DNA of 64,000 bases from Morella rubra (GCA_003952965.2 CM025849.1:19146843-19210842), one strand, 5' to 3'; numbered from the stretch's first letter, positions 1-11,900 are shown. Translations and numbers: made by a program. Notes: a model not told the origin generated them from the letters alone.

Positions 1-1851
1 GAATTTTAAGTTTATCAAAGAGGAACATTTTAAGATAAATTTCGTGTGATTTAGAGGTGTATTGAATAAGTTATGATGTTTTTAAAAGTGGAAGGTCGAG
101 ATGGAGACAGCAGCATTGTTTGCTCTAGGATTTTTATCTGTTACGAAGTGTTTTTGAAAATGTAAATTAGTTCCGATTTTTATGAGTCTTATCTTCAAAT
201 TTAAATTTATGAAAGCAGAAAAGTTTTAAAGTAATTTCATGTCATTTGGAGCTATGTTTTTGAAGTTATGAATTTTTGAAGCTGGAACGTCGAAGCTGTC
301 CGCTTGGACGCCCTCAGCAACTTGCAATTTCGAATAAATCTTTTGAGTGGAAAATAGCTCTAAATTACCTAAAATTTTAAAATGTTATAACATCGAGTGT
401 AAGGATCATTTTCACATAGAATTTTAATGGTTCAGCAACATTAAGATAAATTTTTACATTTTAGAACCGCTGTTGGTTAGTAAAGAAAAATGTGTGATTT
501 AATATGATATGTTTATTTTGAAATAAATGATTATTTGCTGCATCAAGTAAATCTCTAAATCATTTAAGTGACGACATTAGTATGACTCACTTGTAGGCAA
601 GGCACCACCACAAGCTTGAGTGGATAAAGTAAGTGAAAAAAATTATTTTTCCGAAAACTGGAATGATACACAGCATTAATATTTGTCCTCGAGCACATCA
701 TGAGCATTTGCATTGATTTTCTCAAAAGGAAGAAAGGGAAATTTTAAGCAAATGAAAGTGAGATTTTATGCTATGTTAGGATATGTTATGGGCTAAATAG
801 GATGGTCGGTACCGTACCTAAGTATGATAGGTGCATCCACTCTAAAGGACGAATGCAAGAAGGATGGATGAATCCTAAGAGTACCCACTCTAAAAGGACG
901 AATGCGAAAATGATGGGTAGTTCTTGAGGTATGTGCAACCACACTGAAGGACAAATGCGAGAAGGTTGGACCTCTAAGGGTCGTGTCTAGCCATTAGGCC
1001 TGGGGCCACATCAAGGGCTAGCTCGACCAAATGACGTGTTTCCAAGGGAAAGGGGAACAGTTCCGAAAGGAACGCACAACCCTAACTTCAAGGGTAAATG
1101 GAGCTAGAGAAGTAGCCAAAATAAGATGAAATGACTTTTAAGCAAATTTGCATGTACAAGAGTCTCATACATAAACATGCATTTATTTTGGCATATATAT
1201 ACCTGTCATTCATGATCATGCTCAAGTGCATATCCCAATTCACTAATCATCCCTTACTGAGTCATTCGACTCATAGTATTTTCAACTATATCATTCAGAC
1301 GATGTTCCAAGTGAAGGAACTCATAAGATGGATCTGGAACCTGAGAAGGGGGATGACGAGGGTGCCCTCCCCTAATTACAATCATGTAGATCCTTAATTT
1401 TTAAAGAGCTAATATGAACCTCCATAGTGTTGTTGTCGTGGTCTGTTCAGGCTACGAGACCAACTTAAGACTCTTAAGCAACTTATATTTTGGAACCATG
1501 ATATAATTATAACTTATTGCTTTATGTTATTGCCTGAAGATTAGATTTCTAAACGTTTCTCTATGCGTGTTATTTGATATAGGTATACGTTTTTATTTTG
1601 CGTATATTTATTTGCATATTCGTACACTACATAAGAACGTTTGAGGGTCTGCGTATCAGTTTGCAAATAAGGAAAAAAATTTTTGAGTAATATTTTCATA
1701 AACTAAAGTAATTCATATTTATCGAATTAGTAATAGCAACTTAAAAAAAAAATCCGTTGCAAGATTTTAGTTAAGTGTGTTGGAGTATTCATCATTAAGA
1801 ATGCTCACGGCTGTCACTAGCCCCCGTCAGGCTAGCATTTGGGGCATGACA
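1..1851 (+). mobile_element. 3' part of a long Ty3/gypsy-type LTR
   Basis: No gene is seen. The stretch resembles in layout the 3.7-kb LTR at 8949-12698: a GC-richer middle with repeated short phrases, a 'ctgagtca..gactca' block near 1257-1272 and an end reading ggggcatgaca at 1841-1851. Its left end lies outside the window. The first 300 bases contain two diverged copies of a block about 190 bp long (near 10-105 and 205-300). The 88-aa ORF at 1131-1397 has no recognisable domain and I do not call it a gene. The LTR nature is inferred from layout and the TG..CA-type end; no partner LTR or polyprotein is visible. Confidence 0.45.
830..970 (+). repeat. three-unit imperfect minisatellite in the LTR
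   Basis: Three units start at about 830, 882 and 941. Each carries the phrase 'ccactctaaaggacgaatgc' or a close variant and ends in a gatgg/gttgg word. Spacing is 52-59 bp and the units have diverged. It lies inside the LTR-like stretch and is probably a subrepeat of it. Confidence 0.7.
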
Positions 1852-3120
1852 CTGACGGTAATATATTACCGTCCGAATAATAACGTAAAGATGTCTGCAC
1901 TGTTGTTTTATTTATGATGAAATAGTTTTTTTTCACCTTCAAAAACTGTTCAAACTCTTAAATCGATAGTGTAGACTCTTGTTTTGTTGAACACGTTGGA
2001 ACAGTTTTTCTTAACGTTCAAACGATATCTATTTAAAAGACCATGTGCACACAAAAATAACCATTCAGAAAAACGTATTTAATGCAAAGCGTGTGGACGA
2101 ATTGTTAAGCGTGTGCACGTTATTGTTTCACAAAAACCGTTCAAACGACATTGTTACCATTCGAAAAGTCTGTAACGTATTTGAATTAATTTAATTAAAA
2201 TTTTAAAAATAATTTGCAAATAATATAAATAGAAAGATATTCAATACTCATAATATAATAAAATGTCTACAAATATGCAATCGTCATTAAAAGTAAATAA
2301 AATACATAATCGATAAGTATTGATCAAGTAGTGAAAATACATAAATCTACCAAAATTTTCGTTTGGGTGTCGTACATGATTGCAACTATCTGATCTGCTC
2401 CATCATCTGCCCCGCATCTATCGTTCCATTAGTTGCATCCTTCGTTCTTGTTGTTCGACAAGGTTCCTTTGCTGCTCCTGCATCATCTTCTGATGCTCTT
2501 CATCTTTCTTCTGTTGCTGCTCCGCCATCATCTACATCAGCTCTTCGTCTTTCTTCCATTGCTACTCCTCCATCATCTGCTGATGCTCTCGCATCGTCTG
2601 CTCCATATTTGACCATTTGACTAGAAGCACTTCATATTCTATTTGTCTAGCCCTCATCTCCTCAATATCTAATCTGGCCTCCTCCAATCTCCGGGACAAA
2701 TCAACAGACGATGTTGATGAAGATGATCCAATAGAACGTACTGAACGGTCTAAACCTCACACGTAACCCGCTTTCGACCCCAAAACCTCACTGAAAATCT
2801 CCACTTTGGTGTATGACTTTCCCTCTAACTCGTACTACAACTGTACTGCCTCCATTTTTTCCTACAAAATTAGAAAAGAAGATAAAGTTAGAACATATGA
2901 AACGTAAGAGATAACAAATACATCATTAAATCTAACGTTACAACTAACAAAATTTTCTTGTGCATCTTCTAATGTCCACATGCCATCCTTATTAGTATGC
3001 ATTTTTTTATATAGTAAGGACTAATCTCATCAGATTCTGGATTTTTCTATATACCAAAAGAAATATAGAATGTGCATATTAAAATATCTAAGTCATTTAT
3101 TTAAGTAATAAATCCTTATT
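1850..3120 (-). mobile_element. decayed CACTA (En/Spm)-type element, one end and transposase remnants
   Basis: The left border reads CACTGACGG at 1850, followed by a perfect 20-bp palindrome at 1854-1873. Between 1920 and 2180 short 'gttcaaac/gttggaac' words recur in both orientations, as in subterminal repeats of CACTA elements. Transposase-like reading frames lie on the minus strand (see 2385-2990). CACTG rather than CACTA at the terminus and the lack of a matching right end make the family call tentative. The border overlaps the end of the LTR to its left by two bases. Confidence 0.4.
2385..2990 (-). pseudogene. C-terminal part of a plant En/Spm-type transposase, broken
   Basis: Read on the minus strand, 2945-2990 gives a short exon-like piece (KDGMWTLEDAQENFV) and 2385-2870 gives a Glu/Gln/Met-rich coiled-coil tail with words such as EIFSEVLGSKAGYV, GRSVRS-type glycine/serine linker and MREHQQMMEE. 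This order is typical of the C-terminus of the plant transposase family that Pfam calls Transposase_24. At least four in-frame stops interrupt it. The plus-strand 85-aa Ala/Ser-rich ORF over the same bases is only the shadow of this repetitive coiled coil. Function is lost; assignment rests on motif order. Confidence 0.45.
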
Positions 3121-3413
3121 TTGTAAGTGTCTGTCACAAAATTATTTACGTTTGCTTGGAAGCTGAGAGGAAACGAAGTTGAACAACTGAGCTACGCTAG
3201 CTAAAGAAACAGAGGCAACTAAGGTGCACCACCATATATAGAGGCCTTGTCGTTACAACATCCCTTTTCGTGTTTTGATTGGACATCCCAGTAAATCTCG
3301 TTTGAAGTCATGCGACGTAGTAGGATGGATCTTTCCGTGTTTGTTCAAAGACTGGACAAAGTTCTCTAGATGGAAAATGATTCTTATCTTAATGCGTTAG
3401 TTTCTTTATTTTT
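3121..3413. other. unclassified stretch before the tandem duplication
   Basis: AT-rich single-copy sequence in this window. I see no reading frame, repeat or conserved motif. It ends at the left breakpoint of copy A; the bases left of 3414 differ from those left of 15072. Confidence 0.5.
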
Positions 3414-3512
3414 GCGGATGTTTTGTATTTTTTAACGAATAGATTCATAGTTGTTCTTATCTAGCACATGTTTGTAACTGAATTGATTAAATACCTGTAT
3501 TTCTCATTTCAG

Positions 3513-3705
3513 GCTGGAAGGATCCTACGGGACCTCTTTACTCTTTGTCCTGATGCAAAGGCAGCAACTGAAGTTGTTGCGGTGGAGATAGAAAAGATTA
3601 TACAACCTCTAGGTCTACAAAGTAAGAGGGCAGTGATGATACAACGCTTCTCTCGGGAGTACATGAGGAAAGCTGGACCCACGTGACTCAGCTGCATGGT
3701 GTTGG
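3513..3705 (+). pseudogene. MBD4L: MBD4-like DNA glycosylase, HhH exon (copy A)
   Basis: MBD4-like proteins are helix-hairpin-helix-GPD glycosylases that remove uracil or thymine from G mispairs in the nucleus. After a polypyrimidine tract and AG at 3511-3512 the exon encodes AGRILRDLFTLCPDAKAA.., then EKIIQPLGLQSKRA and MIQRFSREYM, all words of the plant MBD4-like glycosylase domain. Near 3671 the frame shifts by one base, after which WTHVTQLHGVG (the start of the hairpin) is readable in the new frame; the original frame ends in a stop at 3684-3686. The catalytic Asp lies in a later exon, which I cannot find. The upstream exons sit instead at 27.8-29.25 kb. Copy B has the same frameshift, so the defect predates the duplication. 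Confidence 0.85.
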
Positions 3706-5000
3706 TGTAAGAATAATGCCCTAAAAATTATTTGTTTAAATGATAGTTATTTAGATGTCACATGTTTATACTTATTGGGGTAATACGATGTGACATAAGA
3801 TGTTACAGAGATATTGTTAAGTGACATTATAAAAAAGTCATGCCAATGATTAATGAATCAAAGGCAGAAAGTATGACTCTTCGGTTCGTTGTTCACTTGA
3901 TGTTTTGTTCTAGATCAAGGTACATATTAATGTACAATAGGTCTACATTTGTTGTGTCTCTATTAATAGGATGATAGACTTCGTCATTGAGGTAGTGACC
4001 TTAAGCAAACGAGTGGGTAATGTAAGAGTACATGCACTTAATGGATCAAATATGAATACCTTCTGGAAAGTGATCGCTGATGTTGAGAAGGTATTCAACA
4101 CAATTGGTATATTGTATCCTTAGACCTGAGAGGTTTATATGGATCTATTTGTGTGTACTTGTACTTTGACCGAGTCATTTGGTGATAATCTTTCTAAGTC
4201 AAATATTCCAAATAACGTTGGGTCTTGTATATAATAAGTGGGTCTTTGTATAAATGCTCAATAAAGAATCTACCAGTCCCTTGATGAAGTAGTATATTCA
4301 AGATATCTGTATAGGGTTGGACTAGAAAAAGAATCCATTGGCCAATGGTATTTTGTGAAAATGTTTTCAAATTAATATATATATTATATATTTATTTGTG
4401 AAATTGTTTTGGAAACAATTAATAGTCCAACGAGTTACAGATTGTGAATTGAGAATTATATGAGTTAGGTACTTAATCGGTGATATAATTCCTATCTTAT
4501 TAACTCATGTGGAATACAGCGCGGTGGAAGGTTAAATAAACAATAATTGTTAGCAAAAGGGATTTCACAAATCAATCTCAAAGTCTAAGGGGTGAATTGT
4601 AATATGTTGATGGACATGATTACATTAGTAGAAGCCTAAAATTTGGAATTAAAGAATATAAGGAGTTAATGGAAAAAGAGTTTTTTCATGTGATCCTACG
4701 GCCGAGTCTGAGATCCCTAACGATCCCACATACTATTACAACTAAGGTTTTCATATATATTGATAACTATGAGATAATCTACCCTAATTGACTAATTATT
4801 AGCTTGAGAGTTGGCCATCAAAACTAATAAACCCTACACAGTTGTGAGCATGGAGAGGAAGGAGGCAGAACACTTGGGTTGCTATTGTGAAATTCTCAAG
4901 ATTGTGATATCGACAAGAACGTGAAAATTATTAAAGAATTAGAGACAAAGAAAGAGAAGACCGATATGATAGTCGATGAGCTTTATGGATAAAACTAGGT
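3706..5000 (+). mobile_element. copia-type solo LTR, probable (copy A)
   Basis: The block starts TGTAAGAATAATGCCCT immediately after codons for HGVG of the MBD4-like exon. It has the look of a Ty1/copia LTR: start TG, a middle with 'cttagacctgagaggtttat', and a late part with a gagcatggagaggaaggagg-type leader. No gag-pol frame follows, so a solo LTR is likely. The right end could not be fixed; I place it near 5000. If the start is right, the element was inserted within the hairpin motif of the glycosylase. Confidence 0.45.
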
Positions 5001-5580
5001 ACCATGAGTTGCCGGTTCTATTTTGCAAACCTCGTGTGCAGAAATCATCTTTATATCCCTTCCTATTCCATTTTAACTTTTATGAATTTTGGAGGAACCG
5101 CATATGCTTACACAAACACAATGTTATTTTCATGTAGGGGTTGTGCTTCGTATTACGTCAAAATTAACCGTGATTACATATGCAGGACATTTTGAGCTGT
5201 CTGATTGTAGAAGTAACGAAGAAACTAGTTCCAATGAAATTGATTATTAGATATGTTTCTCAAATCAGCTTATCAAGAATATTTGACATGAGACAGCTGG
5301 CTTTTGACTCTATCTCATACGTGTTCCTCCATCAATCCCCTGTTTTGTGCCAAAGATTTTCCTGATTTTTTTGTTTTTGGTGATCAATTTTGTGGTCAAG
5401 TGGTGGATGCAGAACTTTAGCATGATCTCTTTTATTTTTGCTTTTGCGAGTTGAGAAAAGCGTGCATGGTTTTTCCATTTGAAAGCAAATGGGCTTTCTC
5501 ATCCATCTCCACTCTAGCCTGACGTATTGAACTGATGAGCTTCATCTTAGGAAAGTTGTTGGCGCCCATCATATCTTGCG

Positions 5581-5991
5581 ATGGGGCTCTGTAGAGACCA
5601 TGAAGGATCTATCCTCCTGGTGAGGACATCCACTATCTCTGCTGTCCAACTCTTTTGGGATGAAATTAAGGCTGCCCTTATGGCTTGCCGTATGGCGGAA
5701 GATGCACAATGGCTGTCAGTTTATTTTGAAGGGGACGCTTTGAATGCTTGCTCAGCAATCATTCAAAATGGAAAGGATGTAGAGGGCTTTCTTGTTGCAG
5801 ATTGTAAGGTTTGCCATGATATTCTGTCTTTGCACCCAAACTGGAATTTGACTTGGGTTCCCAGAAAACGGAATTGCCTTGCTCACAAGATTGCTAAGTG
5901 GGCGGTGCAGACTCGAAGATCGGGGAGCATAGCTGCAGCTGACATTCCTCCTTTTATTTTAAACTGTGATTGGCTCTATAAGCCACCTTGA
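5581..5991 (+). pseudogene. RNase H-like (RVT_3) domain ORF, N-truncated (copy A)
   Basis: An open frame of 136 codons encodes GLCRDHEGSILLVR, WDEIKAALMACRMAED, VYFEGDALNACSAI, LTWVPRKRNCLAHKIAKWA and PPFILNCDWL. This is the plant 'reverse transcriptase-like' RNase H domain found at the end of LINE ORFs and in many stand-alone plant genes. The Glu (in DEIKAAL) and the second Asp (in EGDAL) of the RNase H active site are present; the first Asp (normally in N-x-DGA) is missing because the N-terminus is gone, and the last acidic residue is replaced in NCLAHK. An A11 run at 6031-6041 follows the stop. A LINE remnant or a fragment of a host gene are both possible; the open frame alone is not proof of function. 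Confidence 0.65.
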
Positions 5992-6030
5992 GTTGTATTT
6001 TTGACCTGAATGGTTACCCTTTTCTTGGAA

Positions 6031-6041
6031 AAAAAAAAAGT
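6031..6041 (+). other. A11 run after the RNase H-like ORF, possible LINE tail
   Basis: Eleven A follow ttcttgg 40 bp after the stop codon of the RNase H-like ORF. Plant LINEs end this way shortly after their RNase H domain. The homologous copies have A11 at 17679 and an interrupted A run near 32690, so the tail is not diagnostic. Confidence 0.3.
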
Positions 6042-6917
6042 ACACCTATTCCAACTTTGAAAAAGCTTCCTCCTTTCCTTGTAGCTTGTTTGTTTTGGTC
6101 TCTTTTTCTATAGGAGACGAAAGGTCTCCTTTTGTCATAGGTGGTGGCTGCTGGCTTCTAAAGGTGATTTGTCCCCCATGTACCCTATCTTTTGGAGAAA
6201 ACAGAAAGGAAAGAAAAGGAACTAGGCTGGACTTTCATGGTTGCAGAAAAAAGCTTCAGCGATGCTAGGAGTTGTCGTGAACAATTCGACAGTGCTAAGG
6301 CCCTTCATCATGGTTTTAGAGTTTTACCTCATGCAAATTCTTCTACGCTTGCCATAAACTTTTTTGTGTTTGTCATTGTAAATAGCTGGATTTAGCTACT
6401 CGCTGAGTAGTAGTCTAATTCATGATCTCTAACAAGGTGGAAAGGCAACAGATCCCTGCTGGCTGCTAGAATGAATCATTAGAAGCTGGGGTTCAGACCA
6501 ACCTTTAACGCCTGAATCCCTCATTGAAGCTCATGCGTTATTTCTACTTAAACTGCTAACAAGGATCTGGCACTCTTTAGATGCATTTGCAATGTTGTAA
6601 TTTTTATTTTGGTCATAGGAGCTTGATTAGGAAAGTGATTTTTTTTAGGGCATGAAATGACAATTTTATCCCCATAATCAATTTCCGTTAAATTGACATA
6701 AAATCTTAACGAATGGTGCAAAGTGTCTGAAATAAAAATTGATAGGTGCAATGTAACAAAAATAATATTTGGGACGCCAAGTGTCAAGACTCCAAAGTTT
6801 TTTCTCCCTCTCACTATTCTGATTGACATTACTGAGGCATTATATTTCAACCTGTGCAGAAAGCTGATGAATTTGGCTAACAATCAGCAAATGGACCAAA
6901 CCCCAAGCAATTACTAG
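6042..6917. other. no gene recognised (copy A); MITE-like block
   Basis: Several ORFs of 60-111 codons on both strands overlap one another and show no domain. A block at about 6640-6780 (agggcatgaaatgacaattt.. ttccgttaaattgac) has the style of terminal sequence of plant MULE-like elements, but I cannot find an inverted partner. Parts of 6060-6360 recur near 32700-32950, so this stretch belongs to the same ancestral locus as the RNase H-like ORF. Confidence 0.4.
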
Positions 6918-7085
6918 GATCCCTCTGGGACATGGGATGATCTTTTCTATCAAACTGGAGCAGTAGTGGCCAAGGTGAGAGATGACAAACAACGAGAGAG
7001 AGAACAAGAAGAAGAAAAACGACATGAAACACAGTATCTGAAACAGATCAGTTACAAAGAGGATGGACCTGATCATTTTAGAGGG
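6918..7085 (+). pseudogene. exon-like open frame of unknown gene (copy A)
   Basis: A frame of 56 codons without ATG lies between a TAG and TAA and ends at a canonical splice donor (agagg|gtaagg). It encodes a charged helical segment with DPSGTWDDLFYQTGAVVAKV, then REREQEEEKRHE and YLKQISYKEDGP. The composition (Glu/Lys/Arg/Gln coiled coil) and donor suggest a real exon from a captured or duplicated host gene. I do not recognise the family. Copy B preserves it almost exactly. The minus-strand ORF over the same bases is hydrophobic shadow. Confidence 0.3.
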
Positions 7086-7992
7086 TAAGGATCGTTGAAC
7101 AAACTGAAAAATTGTACCATGAGATTCCGGGATCTATATGGCCTTTTTCCGCTGACCAATAACCTCTAACGCTAGTCACTACTCCCCACAAGGGCCAGGA
7201 AGTAAGTAAGCTATGCGTCCAGTGCACAGAGTTGCCTTCGTTCTCAAACTTACTCGTGGCAACCTTCTAGCCGCCTAACGACTTGTAACGCTAGTCACTA
7301 CTCCCACAACAATGTAGGAAGTATATTTACTTAATTTTAACGTTAATCAGGATTCAATTGATATCTTCTAAGTTTACGTGTTTCTTTTATCTATATTTAA
7401 TTCAATTTCATCCTTTTTCTTAAATATTTAAAAAAAAAATTCAATGTTAATCAGAAGCTTAATATGTTGACAAATCATTTAAAAATCCTTGCAAAAAATA
7501 GTTATATAATATAAAATAGTATTGTATTTTATAAACAAAGAGAAGATGACTACATATAAATTCAAATATATACATGGATGGAATTAAAAAAAAATAGAAA
7601 GCTTAGAGAAAAATAAGTGACACCAATAAGTGTATTTAACTAAATATTAAGTAAAAAAACAAAAATAAAAGTACCTAAATCTAAATAGAAATGAAAAAAA
7701 AATAACACGTAAAATCAAAGAAAAATATAAATAAACTAATAAACATAAAGAATTAAAAATGAAACGTGTATGGCGAATTGCCTTAACAAGAACCTAATAA
7801 AGGCAATACACCATCAAATAAAAATTCGACAGTAAAATACAATATAATTAAAAAGTAAGGGAACTTAAATAAATAAATAAAACAAAAAAAAAACTTTCCA
7901 TATTCTATAACATCGTTGCATAAGCTAAAATGTCCATATTGTTTATTGTAGGTGTTTAAAGATGGTTTGAAGTGGAAATGACATTTTCAAGT
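7086..7992. other. AT-rich stretch without gene (copy A)
   Basis: A phrase beginning taacgctagtcactactcc occurs twice (about 7168 and 7277), a short direct repeat 110 bp apart. The remainder, 7320-7920, is very AT-rich with A7-A9 runs and no reading frame. Confidence 0.5.
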
Positions 7993-8756
7993 TGTTGAAA
8001 AATCTCTCCAGCATTGATGGTGTCGACACATGTCACTGACACCCGAGAGCTGTTGCGATGGTATTGACACATAGATAGATAGATGTTGACACATGCCGTT
8101 GACACCCCAGAGTAGTTTTGATGGTGTTGACACAAGTCGACACATACTACGATTTTGTAGATTTTTCTAGAACATTGTCGGCTCATCTTTTTTGTTTTAA
8201 AAGGTCTAGAGCACCTCTCCAACGATGCAATAAAACATCTTGGGGACCACACAAGTGAGAACTATAAATAGAACAAGATAGAGAGAGAAAAGAGAAGAAC
8301 TTGCATCATCATTTTATGAACTAACCCCCAAAGAGAAGAAAGAGCTTGAAAAAGAAAAAAAAAAAGAACCCAGATCCCAAGAAAACTATTGTTGCCACCT
8401 GCAAAGACAAAAGCTTTCATTCTCTAACATTGTCTTCTTACTCATTATTGCGCTTTGAAATTGCATATCTAGCTTAAAAAGTCATTCTTTTTTACTTCTT
8501 TCATCTATCAATTATAAAACACTTGAATGTGGGAATACACTTGGTCCTACCTGTGAAAATAGAAGAAATCTCACTTTGGGTTGTTGAGATTTATTGTGAG
8601 AGTTGAAGCGTGACCTCAGAAAACACTTGTAACGCTACTTAGCACCCGAAAGCTAAAGTATCATTACTATTGGTTAATAGCGGAGAAAGCCCAAAGAAGG
8701 AAATAGCCTTAGGGTGGACGTAGACAAGTCTTAGTCGAACCACTTAAAAATACCAA
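7993..8756 (+). mobile_element. copia (SIRE-like) LTR, 5' part (copy A)
   Basis: The block contains repeated tgtcgacacatg/tgttgacaca words with cactgacacc (8015-8150), a TATA box ctataaatag at 8262, and near 8705-8750 the line 'gggtggacgtagacaagtc..gtcgaaccactt' that is common in SIRE/Maximus-type LTRs. The LTR resumes after a nested insertion at about 12834. The 98-aa minus-strand ORF across the cysteine/valine-rich repeats is a by-product of the repeated words. The left border is approximate. Confidence 0.5.
8262..8271 (+). promoter_or_regulatory. TATA box of the copia-type LTR (copy A)
   Basis: ctataaatag lies 25-40 bp before a purine-rich leader. It fits the U3/R border of an LTR promoter. 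Copy B has the same box at 19905-19914. Activity is not implied. Confidence 0.5.
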
Positions 8757-8948
8757 CAGTGGCGGAGCAAAGGGACCATAGCCCCCCAAAATTTTTGAAA
8801 ACCCCCTGGTTTTTAGTTTTCTTTACACGGATTTTAACAAAAAATTAAGATTTGCCCCCCCCCCCCCCCCCTTCCCAACAAATTTTAAAAATTCTCTTTA
8901 GTCTTTATTTATATACTTTTTGCAAAAAATAATATTTAGGTCCCTTAA

Positions 8949-11900
8949 TGTGATGCCCCTCACCTTTTGTGGTGTTTTTATGGTACTTGCTTTAAATATT
9001 TTAAGGAAATATGCACATTGATATTAGTCTTGATTTCCTTAGTTATTAAATTCACTATTATTAGCACTTTGAGTTACATAATTTTTTTCATTAAATTCCT
9101 TATGTGATTTCTTCCCTTAATTTTAAATTATTGCATTATTTCATTTAATTTCATGTGTCTAAATCATTTAATTCATCTGAGTTTTGTTTACTTAAATTTT
9201 TATATTTAATTAGATAAATTTTTACTTGGGTCGAAATTCATCTTTCTTGATTAACATTTTATTTTCGGTTCTTGTTTTAATCATTATTCCTTGCTTATAT
9301 TAATTTAATGTTGTTTATTCTATTTGAATTTATTATTTCATGTAATTGATTTTATTTGCACCTAATTATTATTTTAAAAGGGCTTATTTAATCTCATTTA
9401 GATTGTATTGGGCTTAAGGTGGTTAATTTTGGACTTGGGCCTATAAAACAAGTGTGGGCCGGAGCCCATTAGTGAGAGAGGAGCCCAAGAGTCACCAAGC
9501 CCCTCTTAACTACCCCAATGGCCTGCCATAATAGTGAAGATTTCCAAATCCCACCTTTTTGACACATGGCCATAACTCCATTTTCTAGACTTTATTGCTC
9601 AATGTCATTAATGCCTTGTAGAGCATGTTTGTCTCCCTAATCATTAAACCTCATACATATTTAGCATACCCCTAGGAGAAGTAGTTGAATGAGACAAAAG
9701 ATGAGATTTAATATAAAGCCACAAGTGACTCACGGCAAGCACTTTGAAGAAAGGGAACAGAGAGGAAAGAGAAAAGAGAGAAGAAAGGAAAGAAGAAAGA
9801 GAGAAAAAGGAGGAGGAGGTCCGGCCAAGAAAGGAAAGAAAGAGAAAGGGAAAAAAGAAGAATAAAAGGAGGGGAAAAAGTTACGAAACGTTTAGAGGTA
9901 AGGAGTTTAGTTTTACATGTCGGTTGTGTGGGAAAAATGAGATCATGACCGTGTATGTCCATTCAGAGGTGTTGCTGTCATTTTTTTTTTTTTTTTACAA
10001 AAAGAAAACGCCACTACCCTTAGAGTTTCCATGGATTCTTGAGGTTTGATGGTTGCATGTATAAAATGATTTAGGTGGATGATTTCTTTTTGCAAAAATG
10101 TTACATTATATGTGAAAAGTTGTTGCATGTGGTAGATGTGTGTAACTTGATGTTGCAAGAACTGATTTTTGTGACAGAGGGCCACGGTCAATGGCTCAAA
10201 GAGCTCAAATTTGAGAGCCAAGAAGGCCACGGGTTGGCCATAGAGAGGAGGGAAGATGCACGCATGAAGTTCTTTCAACTTAATTGAGAAATATTGCATT
10301 TTTTTAGTTTAATTCCTCAAAGATTTGTGCATCTGTGTGTTTTGACGATGGATAAAAAGAAAACATGGCTATGAGATGGAAAACAGGCAAAGCAGGGCCT
10401 TGAATGAGAGCTTATGAGCTCAAAGGTTGATATTTGATGCTTATCAATAGCAAAAACATACAAAGGGTGTTTATGCATGAATTGTAAAAGTTGTATGTTT
10501 GCTTCCATTTCGTTACTTTTATGCTATCTGATCGTCCCATATGTGCTCTGAGATCTTGTATATACGTGCAAAGATGTTAATTTATAGGTTTATATTGATT
10601 AAATACAAAGAACACAACATGCAACTAAATTTAGTGATGCTTAACATGAAAATAATGCACTGTCCAAAACGTCCCCATAAAATCCTTTGATTTTTTGAGT
10701 GAAAATTGGTAGATGTGTAGTGTAGGGTCACAGTAGATCTCAGTAAAAATTTCAGCTAAATCAGAGGTCAGGAAAGGTTGAAAATGCCCCTAGAGGTCTC
10801 TAAGGGCAGTTTTGGTATTTCACACAAAACATTAGGGTAAAAAGGTCCAAACAGGAAAAATGAATTTATGGCTGTGTATAGAATGAAAAATAGATGGGGA
10901 ATCTCAAATTTAAATCCAAACTGAGTAGAATAGGGCTCAAATCACAACGCCCATTTGGTGGTCTAAATGAACTTTAGGCCCGTTAACCCTAAACAAGCCC
11001 AGGATACTTTGAAACTTTAGGGATAGGCTCAGTAGTGTCTAAAGAGGCCCAAGAGACCGTCATTTGAAGATTTATGGCAGATTTAATATTTAATTATAAA
11101 TTTCATGTTTAATTCTTTAATTAGTATTATAAAAGGATAAAATTTATTAATTCTTTATTTAAGAAAAAAGGTCCATTAATTTGAAACCATATGACACTGA
11201 AACTAATTGAGTATTGTAAATTTATTTTGTGGATTTAATTTCTGAAATTTTCATTTTTAATTATTAATGCATTGAAATTATAAGTATTTTTGTTGTTTAT
11301 GTTTTCAAGTCATATCATGGGATGTTTGAATGTGTACTTTGCACATGAATGGTATTTGTGCATTAATTGTATTCACATCATAAAAGGAAAAATAAATGTG
11401 AGGAACCCCCAAGCCTGCGAGGTGATTCTCGAAGAAAGAGTGATGATACCAGGCACATGAGAAGAGTGCAACCCCCACTATAAGGGAATGGGTGGGCTCT
11501 ACGACGTTGTTTTTAAAGGTCATGGTGTGGGTGGCAAGGGACAGTCCCACGAGGAGAGGAGGGATGCACAACCCAACTCTAGGGGCAAACAGTGCAGACA
11601 TCGAGAATATCTCAGGGAACCATATGATGAGTGAATGCATTTCAATTGCATTGCATGCATTCTCTTTACCGTTTCCATAACTTGAAATCATTGCACTGAT
11701 ACTATATATTCCAAAGCATGAATTATACTTGTATGAGTAGGCCCCCTTCCCGACCTTGCTGAGTCAGTAGGACTCACCCCTTTTTATTTCTATGTGTGCT
11801 TGCTTTTCTACTTTGAATAGGGACATGTACTTTTACGTGACCAAGATCTACCTCGATGTGGAGCAGTACATGGTAGTCCTGAAGATCCGCATTTGGGTCT

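Noticed and set aside
3160-3215. tRNA-like box A (minus strand, tagctcagttg)
   Set aside because: No T-arm (box B) or acceptor stem could be matched at the right distance, so neither a tRNA nor a SINE head is supported.
7956-8252. 98-codon Cys/Val-rich minus-strand frame (also 19602-19895)
   Set aside because: It results from repeated tgtcgacaca/tgttgacaca words in a copia-type LTR; no signal peptide or cysteine pattern of a secreted peptide family.
8757-8948. Treating 8757-8948 as a complete short MITE
   Set aside because: No inverted end is present before the gypsy LTR; the element continues after it.
9744-10049. Lys/Glu/Arg-rich plus-strand frame in the gypsy LTR (related frames at 58977 and 59044)
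   Set aside because: Low complexity arising from a purine-rich leader; the homologous stretch in copy B carries an out-of-frame deletion and the reading frame is not kept among copies.
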